From positions 1 through 34,671 of the forward strand of contig CALBJW010000189.1 of the NCBI GenBank assembly GCA_937893145.1: DNA of 34,671 nt, in the 5' to 3' direction. Positions 25,275 to 33,652 of this stretch are shown here, in pieces. The notes beneath the pieces were generated by a model, which searched no databases, was not told where the DNA came from, and saw only the letters and a program-made list of their open reading frames with translations. This DNA is from an uncultured Prevotellaceae bacterium (GTDB lineage: Bacteria > Bacteroidota > Bacteroidia > Bacteroidales > Bacteroidaceae). A program made the translations under genes and the position numbers. Within the stretch, counting starts at the first letter, position 1, and each line of letters opens with the position of its first letter.

Positions 25275-26195
25275 ATGGCAAAAGTTTTAATTGCAACAGA
25301 GAAGCCATTTGCAGCTCCTGCTGTTGCTGGAATCAAAGAAATCATTGAAGGTGCAGGTTTCGAACTTGCTCTTCTCGAGAAATATACAGAAAAGTCACAG
25401 CTTCTCGCAGCAGTAGCCGATGTGGATGCAATCATCATCCGTTCCGACAAGATTGATGCAGAAGTACTCGATGCAGCAAAGAACCTTAAGATTGTAGTTC
25501 GTGCAGGTGCAGGTTACGACAATGTTGACCTCGAAGCTGCTACAGCTCACAACGTAGTAGTAATGAACACACCAGGTCAGAACGCCAATGCAGTTGCAGA
25601 ACTCGTTCTTGGTCTTCTCGTCTTCGCAGTTCGTAACTTCTACAATGGCAAGGCAGGTTCAGAACTCATGGGCAAGAAGCTTGGTATCCTTGCATTCGGC
25701 AATGTAGGTCGCAACGTAGCTCGTATCGCAAAGGGCTTCGGAATGGAAGTAGCAGCATACGACGCATACTGCCCAGCAGAAGCAATCGAAGCAGCTGGCG
25801 TACACGCAGCAGCATCACAGGCAGAACTCTTCGAGACTTGCGACATCGTTTCTCTCCACATCCCAGCAACAGCCGAGACAAAGCAGTCTATCAACAAGGC
25901 ACTTTGCTCAACAATGAAGAAGGGTGCCATCCTCATCAATACAGCACGTAAGGAAGTTATCAGCGAACCAGAACTCATCGAGCTCCTCGCAGAGCGTACA
26001 GACCTCAAGTACATCACCGACATCAAGCCAGATGCAGATGCAGAGTTTGCACAGTTCGAAGGCCGTTACTTCTCTACACCAAAGAAGATGGGTGCTCAGA
26101 CCGCCGAAGCCAACACCAACGCAGGCCTCGCTGCTGCCAACCAGATTGTTGGTTACATCAAGGAAGGCATTACAAAGTTCCAGGTAAACAAGTAA
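25275..26195 (+). CDS. serA: D-3-phosphoglycerate dehydrogenase, short ACT-less form
   Basis: The 306-aa enzyme makes the first committed step of serine synthesis, 3-phosphoglycerate to 3-phosphohydroxypyruvate. It has the substrate domain (1-100 and about 280-306) around a NAD-binding Rossmann domain with LGILAFGNVGRN (136-147) and Arg225 in NTARKEV. The usual catalytic His in TPHIG is Lys270 here (STPKKMGAQT). This matches the type IIIK enzymes described for Entamoeba histolytica and Bacteroides relatives, which use Lys. No ACT domain is present, so classical serine feedback is not expected. It follows serC and ends with a good terminator. Confidence 0.95.
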   Translation: MAKVLIATEKPFAAPAVAGIKEIIEGAGFELALLEKYTEKSQLLAAVADVDAIIIRSDKIDAEVLDAAKNLKIVVRAGAGYDNVDLEAATAHNVVVMNTPGQNANAVAELVLGLLVFAVRNFYNGKAGSELMGKKLGILAFGNVGRNVARIAKGFGMEVAAYDAYCPAEAIEAAGVHAAASQAELFETCDIVSLHIPATAETKQSINKALCSTMKKGAILINTARKEVISEPELIELLAERTDLKYITDIKPDADAEFAQFEGRYFSTPKKMGAQTAEANTNAGLAAANQIVGYIKEGITKFQVNK

Positions 26196-26218
26196 ACTTC
26201 ATTACACATATAAACCCA

Positions 26219-26259
26219 AATAGTCGTCCATCCCCTTGGGCGACTATTTTTTGTTTTTT
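26219..26259 (+). terminator. Intrinsic terminator of serC-serA
   Basis: AATAGTCG/CGACTATT with an inner TCCA/TGGG extension forms a long hairpin followed by TTTTTTGTTTTTT, 23 nt after the serA stop. Confidence 0.9.
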
Positions 26260-26268
26260 AAAAGGTCA

Positions 26269-26305
26269 TAAAAGTCCACTTTGTTCACTTTTTGTGGTAA
26301 AGTGG
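26269..26305. repeat. Third copy of the TAAAAGTCCACTTT repeat, with hairpin
   Basis: A 22-nt stretch (26269-26290) matches 7435-7456 with one mismatch and so belongs to the family bounding the 7421-7743 element. CCACTTT (26276-26282) can pair with AAAGTGG (26299-26305). It lies in the gap between serA and the convergent GH67 gene. No partner arm was found nearby. Confidence 0.6.
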
Positions 26306-26413
26306 TGATGATTTTTGAACTAAAATGCTGTGATTCAGTATAAAACCTCCAAAATGGTGGTGATGAATGAAAATCACTTGCAAAAAAATATTTCAAACAG
26401 TATGAGAATGGAG

Positions 26414-28501
26414 TTATCTCACTCTGTTCAATTCCTCATGCGTAGGACTGCGGTATAGACCGACATTGAGGTGGCTATTCTTGCACTCTTCGAGGGTATG
26501 TACTGGTGGTTCGAGGTAGTCTGGGAATGGCAGACCGTGGAGGGTCTGGAAGTAGAGCAGACAACCGTCCTTCCACCATTCGGCATCACGGGTTTGAGTC
26601 ATGAGACGAATCTGGATGTCCTTGAAGAGGTCGGGGTCTATGGCAGATTGGAGGGAGTTCCAGTCTCGCTGAAGCTGACGGGCTTCATTTATACCGTTCT
26701 GGTAGCGATAGCAGAGTTCATCCCATACGGTGCGACCTGTTTGGCACTTGTGAGTCCATGATGTGTGGTGGAACCAAAGCAGATACTTGTCAGGACAGGT
26801 GTTGATGTCTTCAACAAGGCGCGCGAAATCGGGATGATACTGCGAGGTGTTGTCTGTTCCTGTGGCTTTGGTACGGTCAAATCCGATGCCTTGAGCATCA
26901 GCCTGATTGTAAAATACTGGCAACCAGTCGCGTCGGATAGGGCGATTGTCCCATGCTCCAGGAGCGTAGTGCGAATCACCAAACTGATGATGGAGTCCGA
27001 GTGGCATCTCGTAATCCACTACTGCTTCACGACTTTTCATGAGCATAGACACGAGTGTGGAATGCTGTGCAGTGTCGAGATTAGGGTAGGTGAGTGACAC
27101 CCATTCGTCTGCTATCTCCTTTGCACTAAGGTCGGGATTCCAAGCCATACGTCCGTAAGCATACCAGTTGGATTGAGCAAGAGGGTGACCAGTCCAGTCG
27201 GCATCTGTTCCTGTATTTGCTACGCCTGCTATTGCGTTGTAGCGAGAACGGAGCTGGTTTGACTTATAGTTTGCGTATTTCTTCACTTCATCGAAGAACT
27301 CTTCCCACATTGTACCGAGATATGCGAGGTGGTTTGCTTGTCCCAGATATTCCTGAGTAATCTGGAACTCAGGCATCTCGGCAGTCTTATGGAGTGCATC
27401 ATAGAGGGCGTTGAACGGTTCACGAGGCTGGAAGTCAATAGGTCCATTCTTAACCTGAATGATAACATTGTCAAGGAACTGTCCGTCAAGGTGTTCAAAC
27501 TCAATACGAGCCTGCTTTGCACGGTCGGGGTCAGTTGGATTGTTGATAAAGGCTCTCCACATTACTATGCCTCCGTATGGACGAAGGGCACGAGCAAGGA
27601 GGTTGGCTCCATCGGCATGAGTGCGACCAAAATCCATAGGTCCAGGCTGTCCTTCACTGTTGGCTTTCACGAGGAATCCACCGAAGTCTGGTATGAGGCT
27701 ATAGATTTCCTTAGCTTTGTTCTTCCACCATGTCTGCACTCCCTTGTCCATAGGGTCAGCCGTCTTGAGACCACCCACAACCACAGGACTGGAGAAGTTT
27801 ACCGCAAGATATACCTTAATACCGTATGGGCGAAGGACATCTGCATACTGTTTTGCCATGCGAAGCACCTCACTTGTTAGCATCTTTGGCGAAGCATTAA
27901 CATTGTTAAGAACTGCTCCGTTGATGCCGACCGATGCATTTGCACGAGCGTATGTGGAATTGTTGAGCGGATTGTTGCGAATATCTGCTATATCGTTCTC
28001 ACCGAGTGACTTAGGAAATCCTTTCACATTCCAGAAGATGCTTTTGCCAGCATATCCTCGTTCGCTGTTTCCATCAAGGTTATCCCAATGGTTGAGCAGA
28101 CGAATATCGTGGAATGGGCTATCTGACATAGTGAAATCATGAGTTGTGCTACCCATTGCCTGCAACTGAAGCAATCGGTATGTGCCATAGAGCAATCCAA
28201 TTTCTGAAGGTGAAGAGATAGTTACTTTGCCACCCTTGTTACTGATGCTGAACGCATCTCGCTTCATTCCTTTAGTGCCGTTGGTCTGCAAGGTGACATG
28301 ACCTCCAGTCCATCCCTCATTGAGTTCCTTGAGGATAATATCGGTCGTAGGTGTTTGTTTCACTCTAAGAGTGATGTCCGCTTGTTCCTTCACAGCCTTG
28401 TTGAGCCATAGTCCAGAGCCATCATCAGCATGTAGTGTAGTGCCATACCCCAAAATGGAAATAGCCACAAGCACGAATTTGATTAGTTTCTTTCCAAACA
28501 T
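26414..28501 (-). CDS. aguA: Secreted alpha-glucuronidase, GH67
   Basis: The 695-aa enzyme removes (4-O-methyl-)glucuronic acid from the ends of glucuronoxylan oligosaccharides. A signal peptide (about 1-25, ending LHA) precedes an N-terminal beta domain (about 30-130). The catalytic TIM barrel contains Glu283 in LVKANSEGQPGP (general acid), Asp356 in KNGPIDFQPREP and Glu384 in FQITQEYLG (general base pair), all at the positions expected for GH67. The C-terminal helical domain ends DWNSLQ and on to RYRSPTHEELNRVR-type sequence. The length fits the family. It is the second gene after the GH2 enzyme. A 26-codon relic ORF ends 5 nt before its ATG and may couple its translation. Confidence 0.95.
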   Translation of the reverse strand: MFGKKLIKFVLVAISILGYGTTLHADDGSGLWLNKAVKEQADITLRVKQTPTTDIILKELNEGWTGGHVTLQTNGTKGMKRDAFSISNKGGKVTISSPSEIGLLYGTYRLLQLQAMGSTTHDFTMSDSPFHDIRLLNHWDNLDGNSERGYAGKSIFWNVKGFPKSLGENDIADIRNNPLNNSTYARANASVGINGAVLNNVNASPKMLTSEVLRMAKQYADVLRPYGIKVYLAVNFSSPVVVGGLKTADPMDKGVQTWWKNKAKEIYSLIPDFGGFLVKANSEGQPGPMDFGRTHADGANLLARALRPYGGIVMWRAFINNPTDPDRAKQARIEFEHLDGQFLDNVIIQVKNGPIDFQPREPFNALYDALHKTAEMPEFQITQEYLGQANHLAYLGTMWEEFFDEVKKYANYKSNQLRSRYNAIAGVANTGTDADWTGHPLAQSNWYAYGRMAWNPDLSAKEIADEWVSLTYPNLDTAQHSTLVSMLMKSREAVVDYEMPLGLHHQFGDSHYAPGAWDNRPIRRDWLPVFYNQADAQGIGFDRTKATGTDNTSQYHPDFARLVEDINTCPDKYLLWFHHTSWTHKCQTGRTVWDELCYRYQNGINEARQLQRDWNSLQSAIDPDLFKDIQIRLMTQTRDAEWWKDGCLLYFQTLHGLPFPDYLEPPVHTLEECKNSHLNVGLYRSPTHEELNRVR

Positions 28502-28506
28502 AGTAT

Positions 28507-28587
28507 TTATTCCTCATTAATTATTAAAATTTCATTTCCGTGCTGGTCAATGCCAAGCACATCAGGTATTCTATCTCCAATATTCAT
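28507..28587 (-). pseudogene. Relic of a Bcp-type peroxiredoxin gene (N-terminal 26 codons)
   Basis: A 26-codon ORF reads MNIGDRIPDVLGIDQHGNEI, then six unrelated residues and a stop. The first 20 residues look like the start of a thioredoxin-dependent peroxiredoxin (typical form MxxGDxxPxxxGxDxxGxEI); the catalytic-Cys region and the rest are gone. It sits in the 145-bp spacer between the GH2 and GH67 genes, ending 5 nt before the GH67 start. It may be translated as an upstream ORF. Confidence 0.55.
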
Positions 28588-28646
28588 AATAATATTGAAC
28601 AACTTCTGAGATAATTATTTTTATTTAGGATCGTTCAGCACATACA

Positions 28647-30449
28647 TCACTTTCCATACTTATTAGCCATATTTCTGTAAAACTCCTGCATTACATAGAA
28701 AGCCTTCTTCTTCTCGCCTGCAGAAGATATGAGTCCTTTTCTGTTGAAGAAGTCTTGCACATCTGGCAGAGGACGGCGAGGGGAACGGAAGTCAACGAGA
28801 ATCCAAGGAGTGAGTCCTGAAAGACCATCAATCTTTGACAGCATCTTCAAGTTCTCACGATAGATATTCTCCTGATTCTCTTCTGTGAAACGGTCGTATA
28901 TGCCTCCATGCTTGCCCTTGAGTGCACCACCACCAAACTCACTCACGATGACTGGCTTGTCGTATGGAATCTCCCAAGTCATCTTGGCAGCATCGTTTGG
29001 ATCACGATACCAACCGATGTACTCGTTGAAACTGATTACATCAACATGGGTGTTCAGATTATCCTGAAGACGATTGACATAGTTCGATGCAGAAGTTACC
29101 TCCATTGCCATACTTATCAGTCGGCTGTTGTCCAAAGAACGTGCGTATGTGGCGAGATTGCCAAGGAATTTGTCACGTGAAGCACTATGAGGAGTCTCAT
29201 TGGCAATAGACCAGATGATGACTGAGGCACGATTGTGGTCTCGTCTTATCATATCGTGCAACTGATGCTGTGCATTATTGTAAGTATCAGGATTATCCCA
29301 AGAGATAGTCCAATAAACAGGTATCTCGCTCCATACCATGATGCCAAGTCTTTCAGCTTCACGAGTGGCAAGTTCGTTGTGAGGGTAGTGGGCAAGTCGA
29401 ACGAAGTTGCAACCCATTTCCTTTGCCCAAGAAAGGGTAGTGCGGGCATCTTCTGTTGTATGTGCTCTTCCTTGGCGGAACGGTGCCTCTTCGTGTATGC
29501 TTACTCCGCGAAGGAATACAGGTTTGCCGTTGAGCAGAATTTGTTTGCCACGAGTCTCTATGGTGCGGAATCCCATACAATCCTTGACGGTCGAATTGCC
29601 TGTCTTCCATTCTATGTCGTACTGTTTAGGATTTTCAGGCGACCACAACTGAGGTTTTGCCTTTATGCTTGTCGAGACACAACCCTCAGCATCAGTAATG
29701 AGAGTCTTGTTAACCTTGAGTTCTGGAATAGAGAGAGTAATGGCAACACCAGCCTTCTTGTTGTTCATTCTTGCTGACACATCAATCTTTGTGCGGTCCT
29801 TACGATCGAGTTGCAATGTATAGTCCTCGATGTATGAATCCTCAACCTGAGCAATAATAACATCTCGTGTGATACCGCCATAGTTCCACCAGTCGAAGAT
29901 GTCAGTCGGTATGTTGTCACGATGTCTCTTGTTGTCAACCTTCACAACAAGGTGGTTTTCTCCTTTATTAATAATGTCTGTTACATCATAGTTGAATGCT
30001 GTGAATCCACCAACATGTCTGCCCAATTTCTTGCCGTTCAGATATACTACAGCCTCGTAGTTCACAGCACCGAAATAAAGGATAGACTTCATTCCCTCCT
30101 TTGGAATATAGTCGAAACTGCGCTTGAACCATACTGTTCCTTCATAGAATAAGAGTCGTTCGTCCTGTGTATTCCAGTCTCCTGGTATGTCCATCTGCTC
30201 ACTTGTATCAAAGTTATATTCCACCAGTTCCGTTGCGTTCTTTGCCTTTTGATTGCGGAAGAAACCATTAGAGAACTCATTATGTCGGTAATCATAGAAA
30301 CCAATCTCCTGCTGGTCTATGATATATCTCCACTTGCCGTTGAGCATTTGGTGTTCTCGTCCGTAGATGTTATGGAGCAATGGAATTTCGTTTGCCATAG
30401 TAACTATGGCACATAGCATAAGAGCTGTAAGGGATATAATTCTTTTCAT
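28647..30449 (-). CDS. Secreted GH2 beta-glucuronidase
   Basis: The 600-aa product has a signal peptide (about 1-19, ending VTMA), then the three-part GH2 layout: a sugar-binding jellyroll (about 25-205), an Ig-like domain (about 210-300) and a TIM barrel (about 300-600). The acid/base Glu418 is in WSIANETPHS and the nucleophile Glu504 in VIVSEFGGGA. FNEYIGWYRD (474-483) and the N-x-K motif (Asn569-Arg-Lys571 in FFNRKG) are features that mark glucuronate-recognising beta-glucuronidases within GH2. A galactosidase is therefore less likely. It is the first gene of an operon with GH67. The natural substrate (plant glucuronide, glycosaminoglycan or host conjugate) is unknown. Confidence 0.88.
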   Translation of the reverse strand: MKRIISLTALMLCAIVTMANEIPLLHNIYGREHQMLNGKWRYIIDQQEIGFYDYRHNEFSNGFFRNQKAKNATELVEYNFDTSEQMDIPGDWNTQDERLLFYEGTVWFKRSFDYIPKEGMKSILYFGAVNYEAVVYLNGKKLGRHVGGFTAFNYDVTDIINKGENHLVVKVDNKRHRDNIPTDIFDWWNYGGITRDVIIAQVEDSYIEDYTLQLDRKDRTKIDVSARMNNKKAGVAITLSIPELKVNKTLITDAEGCVSTSIKAKPQLWSPENPKQYDIEWKTGNSTVKDCMGFRTIETRGKQILLNGKPVFLRGVSIHEEAPFRQGRAHTTEDARTTLSWAKEMGCNFVRLAHYPHNELATREAERLGIMVWSEIPVYWTISWDNPDTYNNAQHQLHDMIRRDHNRASVIIWSIANETPHSASRDKFLGNLATYARSLDNSRLISMAMEVTSASNYVNRLQDNLNTHVDVISFNEYIGWYRDPNDAAKMTWEIPYDKPVIVSEFGGGALKGKHGGIYDRFTEENQENIYRENLKMLSKIDGLSGLTPWILVDFRSPRRPLPDVQDFFNRKGLISSAGEKKKAFYVMQEFYRNMANKYGK

Positions 30450-30471
30450 AGCTTATAAATAAATAGATGTG

Positions 30472-30479
30472 CAAATATA
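30472..30479 (-). promoter_or_regulatory. -7 element of the glucuronidase operon
   Basis: The minus strand reads TATATTTG (TAnnTTTG), 22 nt upstream of the GH2 ATG. No TTTG was seen at 19 nt, so an activator may be needed. Confidence 0.55.
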
Positions 30480-30553
30480 GTGAAAAATAATAGTTTTTAC
30501 ATATATTTGTGTTAAATCTTACAGAAGACCTTTTAATTATTTAAGATTTTGAT

Positions 30554-30561
30554 TAAATTTG
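30554..30561 (+). promoter_or_regulatory. -7 element of the lipoprotein gene
   Basis: TAAATTTG matches TAnnTTTG and lies 33 nt before the ATG at 30595. It is divergent from the glucuronidase operon promoter. Confidence 0.55.
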
Positions 30562-30594
30562 CATACAAAATCAACATAAATAACTGCTTAAAAT

Positions 30595-31119
30595 ATGACT
30601 TCAAAAATAAAACATAATGCTTCAGTACTTGCATTTTTATGCTTAGCTATTTGTTCTCTTTTACTTTCTTGTACTTCAAATAAAGGTAATGAAATTCCGA
30701 CTATTGATGAATTTGAATATACATCTGTAGTATTCGACGAACCGTCAATAGCCATTTTAACAGACTATGCCAAGGCTAACAATCCCTGGAACGCAACAGA
30801 CGACATTACATATAGCTGTAACCACATGACAATACATCACTATCTGCATGAGGACAGCATAGGCGCCTGGGATTGGTGTGTGGAGCACATAGGCGACACT
30901 ATTGACCTGCGTGCAACAACAGTCGGATACACCGACCATTGTTTTGCAATGGAAATTGAAACAGACATCCCAGTCACTTCCGGTGTTCCTCACACAACCC
31001 TGATTGTAAACAACACCAATGGAGGTGAAGCATGGGAAAGCAAACTTATTGAAAACTGGAAACCACTTGACAAAGAGATAAAACTCAGAGGCGTAGTTAC
31101 TTTCCACCGAAGAAAATAA
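30595..31119 (+). CDS. Hypothetical lipoprotein
   Basis: The 174-aa product has a hydrophobic signal with lipobox LLSC (Cys26). The mature part is about 148 aa, acidic to neutral, and unrecognised. Visible features are NNPWNATDDITYSCNHMTIH near residue 62, four Trp residues, and a C-terminal beta-like run LRGVVTFHRRK. The pairing of ITYSCNHMT with the later VPHTTLIVNNTNGG suggests a compact beta fold. It is a monocistronic gene with its own -7 element, divergent from the glucuronidases. No function is proposed. Confidence 0.75.
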   Translation: MTSKIKHNASVLAFLCLAICSLLLSCTSNKGNEIPTIDEFEYTSVVFDEPSIAILTDYAKANNPWNATDDITYSCNHMTIHHYLHEDSIGAWDWCVEHIGDTIDLRATTVGYTDHCFAMEIETDIPVTSGVPHTTLIVNNTNGGEAWESKLIENWKPLDKEIKLRGVVTFHRRK

Positions 31120-31234
31120 TCCTTCCGTTTTCATGAACATTTTACACACCCTAAGCATATACCATAATGGGTATTATGTTAAATAGAACAATACGCAAAA
31201 CTTAACATTACGTTATTAAAACTATATATGACTG

Positions 31235-31312
31235 ATGCTGGGTATCTATGCTCAAGGAATGGATAAGCAGGGATATGCAGACTTCGATTGGTTCGAATAT
31301 GTAACGAGATAA
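31235..31312 (+). pseudogene. Relic of the C-terminal end of a GH43-like glycosidase gene
   Basis: Translation of this short open stretch gives MLGIYAQGMDKQGYADFDWF, then EYVTR and a stop. GIYA, followed by ADFDWFEY close to the C-terminus, is the usual ending of the beta-sandwich domain of GH43-type xylosidases/arabinofuranosidases. A stop codon lies two codons upstream of the ATG in the same frame, and nothing further upstream continues the domain, so this is a truncated remnant. It sits between the lipoprotein and the BASS transporter. Confidence 0.5.
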
Positions 31313-31346
31313 GGTCCACTGGAGTGGATATGGAGAATGCTGACCT

Positions 31347-31364
31347 ATGGTAAACGATTACCAT
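31347..31364. promoter_or_regulatory. Perfect hairpin upstream of the BASS transporter gene
   Basis: ATGGTAA/TTACCAT with a 4-nt loop ACGA lies 34 nt before the ATG at 31399. It may be an operator or a leader hairpin. No TAnnTTTG was found here. Confidence 0.4.
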
Positions 31365-31398
31365 TTATCATTAGTTCACACATTTAGTTAGGATAAAA

Positions 31399-32337
31399 AT
31401 GAAACAACTCTATAAAATATCATCATTCATAGCAGCCAACATCACTATTGTCGTGCTGTTGGTAACGGCATTGGCACTATTTGTACCAAAGTCGTTTGAC
31501 TGGACCAGCACCTCAAGCATCACACCTATGCTCGGCGTGGTGATGTTCGGAATGGGATTGACACTCAAACCAAGCGATTTCAAACCAGTTCTGATGCGTC
31601 CCAAGGACATCATTATAGGTGAATTGGCACAGTTCATCGTAATGCCATTGGTTGCTTGGTTATTGTGCAAATTGCTACAACTACCTACCGAACTTGCCCT
31701 TGGAGTCATTCTTGTAGGATGCTGTCCTGGCGGTACGGCGAGCAATGTCATTTGCTACCTTGCAAAAGGCGACATTGCACTGAGCGTAGCCATGACAGGA
31801 GTATCTACCCTACTCGCTCCTTTTGTCACACCAGCATTGGTCTTTTTGCTTGCAGGAAAAGAAGTAGCTGTTGATATGGTCGGTATGTTTATGAGCATAG
31901 TACAAGTGGTTATCATTCCCATTATCTTGGGATTGGCAGTTAACAAGTACCTGAGCAAATTTACCGAAAAGGTGACTCCATTCTTGCCTATGGTTTCCAC
32001 ACTTGCCATTGCTGCTATCATCGGTATCATCGTGTCGCACAACGCTGCCAATATCCTGTCATGCAGTTTATTGGTTGGCATTGCAGTCATACTTCATAAC
32101 ATTCTCGGATTGGTGCTTGGTTATGTAGCAGGTAAATTGTTAGGACTGCCACACGACAAACGAACTGCCATCTCCATCGAGGTGGGTATGCAGAACTCAG
32201 GTCTTGCCACATCGCTTGCTGCCACACATTTTGCCATGTTCCCTCTCGCAGCAGTGCCAGGAGCCATTTTCTCCACATGGCATAATTTCTCGGGAAGCAT
32301 AGCAGCATCTATTTTTAGAAAAATGAATAAAGAATGA
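31399..32337 (+). CDS. Bile acid:sodium symporter (BASS) family transporter
   Basis: The 312-aa inner-membrane protein has nine or ten hydrophobic segments. The family signatures are present: GMGLTLKPSDF (51-61), CPGGTASNVICYLAKGD (109-125) and EVGMQNSGLATSLAATHF (261-278). Such proteins take up organic anions with Na+; known substrates across the family include bile acids, pyruvate and pantoate. The substrate cannot be told here. An SDR gene follows 104 nt downstream on the same strand. A close paralogue lies in inverted orientation at the right end of the window; in the 97 residues that can be compared, 88 are identical. Confidence 0.92.
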   Translation: MKQLYKISSFIAANITIVVLLVTALALFVPKSFDWTSTSSITPMLGVVMFGMGLTLKPSDFKPVLMRPKDIIIGELAQFIVMPLVAWLLCKLLQLPTELALGVILVGCCPGGTASNVICYLAKGDIALSVAMTGVSTLLAPFVTPALVFLLAGKEVAVDMVGMFMSIVQVVIIPIILGLAVNKYLSKFTEKVTPFLPMVSTLAIAAIIGIIVSHNAANILSCSLLVGIAVILHNILGLVLGYVAGKLLGLPHDKRTAISIEVGMQNSGLATSLAATHFAMFPLAAVPGAIFSTWHNFSGSIAASIFRKMNKE

Positions 32338-32349
32338 ATTGATTTATAA

Positions 32350-32445
32350 CTGCTCTTCATCGTCTCAGCCGTACTTGGACTTTGCAACAATGCATACACC
32401 GTAACGATTAAGGTAGTAAAAAATACGAAATACAAAAACTCATGA
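32350..32445 (+). pseudogene. Signal-peptide-like relic between BASS and SDR
   Basis: The open frame after a stop at 32347-32349 reads LLFIVSAVLGLCNNAYTVTI, then KVVKNTKYKNS and a stop that overlaps the SDR start codon. It looks like the end of a signal peptide followed by the first beta strand of a small exported protein. No in-frame start codon precedes it and the body of the protein is missing. The parent family is uncertain; DUF2141-type proteins begin in a similar way. Confidence 0.35.
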
Positions 32446-33173
32446 ACAAACGTGCGATCATAATGGGAGCCACATCAGGACTTGGCAAGGGTGTGGCGTT
32501 AGGACTTCTGAAAGAGGGTTACACTATTGGTGTGGCTGGACGCAGAAGCGAAGAACTGGAGAAGATAAAGGCTCTTTCTCCTGATAATGTATTCACCAAG
32601 GTGATTGATGTGACTGCTGAGAATGCACCAAGTCTCCTTCTGGAACTCATCAGCGAGATGGGAGGCATGGACTTGTACTTCCATAGTTCAGGCTATGGAA
32701 AACAGAACATGGCTCTTGATGTGGAGATTGAGAAGCAGACAGTACTGACTAACACTTACGGTTTCACGCAAATGGTTGACACCGTATTCAATTACTATAA
32801 AGCAGAGGGTAAGAGCGGACGCATTGCCGTTATATCCAGTGTTGCAGGAACTAAAGGACTTGGTGCTGCACCCTCCTACTCTTCCACCAAACGCTTCGAC
32901 TGGACATACATCGAAGCACTCTCTCAGTTGGCACACATGCAGAAACTTGACATCAAGTTCACCGATATACGTCCAGGATTCGTAGCGACCGACTTCATCG
33001 CAGGCAGCAACTTCCCATTGCAGATGACTACAGAGTATGCCGTAAAGCATATCTTGAAAGCCGTCTTTGCAGGCAAGCGAAAGGCAACCATCGACTGGAA
33101 ATACAAAATCGTATGTTTCTTTTGGCGATTGCTCCCCTCTTGCTTGTGGGAACAAATGAGAATAACAAGTTAA
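32442..33173 (+). CDS. Short-chain dehydrogenase/reductase (classical SDR)
   Basis: The 243-aa NAD(P)-dependent oxidoreductase has the cofactor motif GATSGLG at 9-15 and GRR at 33-35, which favours NADPH. The catalytic triad is Ser133 (VISSVAG), Tyr146 and Lys150 (YSSTK). The usual NNAG motif is replaced by HSSG (81-84). The last 30 residues (WKYKIVCFFWRLLPSCLWEQ) are hydrophobic and may associate with the membrane, as in some lipid-acting SDRs. It follows the BASS transporter and converges on the thioesterase gene (24-nt gap). The substrate is unknown. Confidence 0.88.
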   Translation: MNKRAIIMGATSGLGKGVALGLLKEGYTIGVAGRRSEELEKIKALSPDNVFTKVIDVTAENAPSLLLELISEMGGMDLYFHSSGYGKQNMALDVEIEKQTVLTNTYGFTQMVDTVFNYYKAEGKSGRIAVISSVAGTKGLGAAPSYSSTKRFDWTYIEALSQLAHMQKLDIKFTDIRPGFVATDFIAGSNFPLQMTTEYAVKHILKAVFAGKRKATIDWKYKIVCFFWRLLPSCLWEQMRITS

Positions 33174-33197
33174 TCAGGTAACTATTACAAGAAAAAC

Positions 33198-33608
33198 TTA
33201 TATGACTGAATTTTGTAAATCTATAAGTGCATTATAGAACTCTGGGAAACGTTCTTCCAACGCAACAGGTCTTCCTGTTCTATCAAGAAAACAATGAAGA
33301 GAAGTACCTGTGCAGACAACTTTCCCGTTGACAGACATATTGTAGGCGAACTTAGTTTTTAACTTACTTAGTTCTGCAACAGAAATCTCCACATCGATAA
33401 CATCGGGAAAAGTTGTAGGACGCTTATAGTCGCACGTTACACCCATCACCGGCGAAAATATACCTGCCTCTTCCATACGTTCATATCCAAAGCCCATTTG
33501 CTCCATAGCATCGATTCGTGTTTCTTCCATTATACGGATATAGTTGGAATGATGTGTAACTCCTTGTTTGTCTGTTTCGTAATATTGCACTTTATGCTGA
33601 TATTTCAT
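33198..33608 (-). CDS. Acyl-CoA thioesterase, hot-dog fold (4HBT/YbgC type)
   Basis: The 136-aa product has the 4HBT signature near its N-terminus: YYETDKQGVTHHSNYIRIME, with the catalytic Asp13 and His20. The long hot-dog helix (EETRIDAMEQMGF) follows. A later strand (VMGVTCDYKRPTTFPDVIDV) is typical of the YbgC/acyl-CoA thioesterase group. It hydrolyses an acyl-CoA or acyl carrier protein thioester of unknown chain. It is the third gene of the minus-strand set BASS-SDR-thioesterase, 44 nt after the SDR. Confidence 0.9.
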   Translation of the reverse strand: MKYQHKVQYYETDKQGVTHHSNYIRIMEETRIDAMEQMGFGYERMEEAGIFSPVMGVTCDYKRPTTFPDVIDVEISVAELSKLKTKFAYNMSVNGKVVCTGTSLHCFLDRTGRPVALEERFPEFYNALIDLQNSVI

Positions 33609-33652
33609 AACTATTAGTTTTTCTTATGTAAACGTGTTAATTAATATTGATT

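Noticed and set aside
31179..31364. A 61-codon minus-strand ORF over the GH43-like relic
   Set aside because: No recognisable features; the plus-strand translation carries the GH43-like motif.
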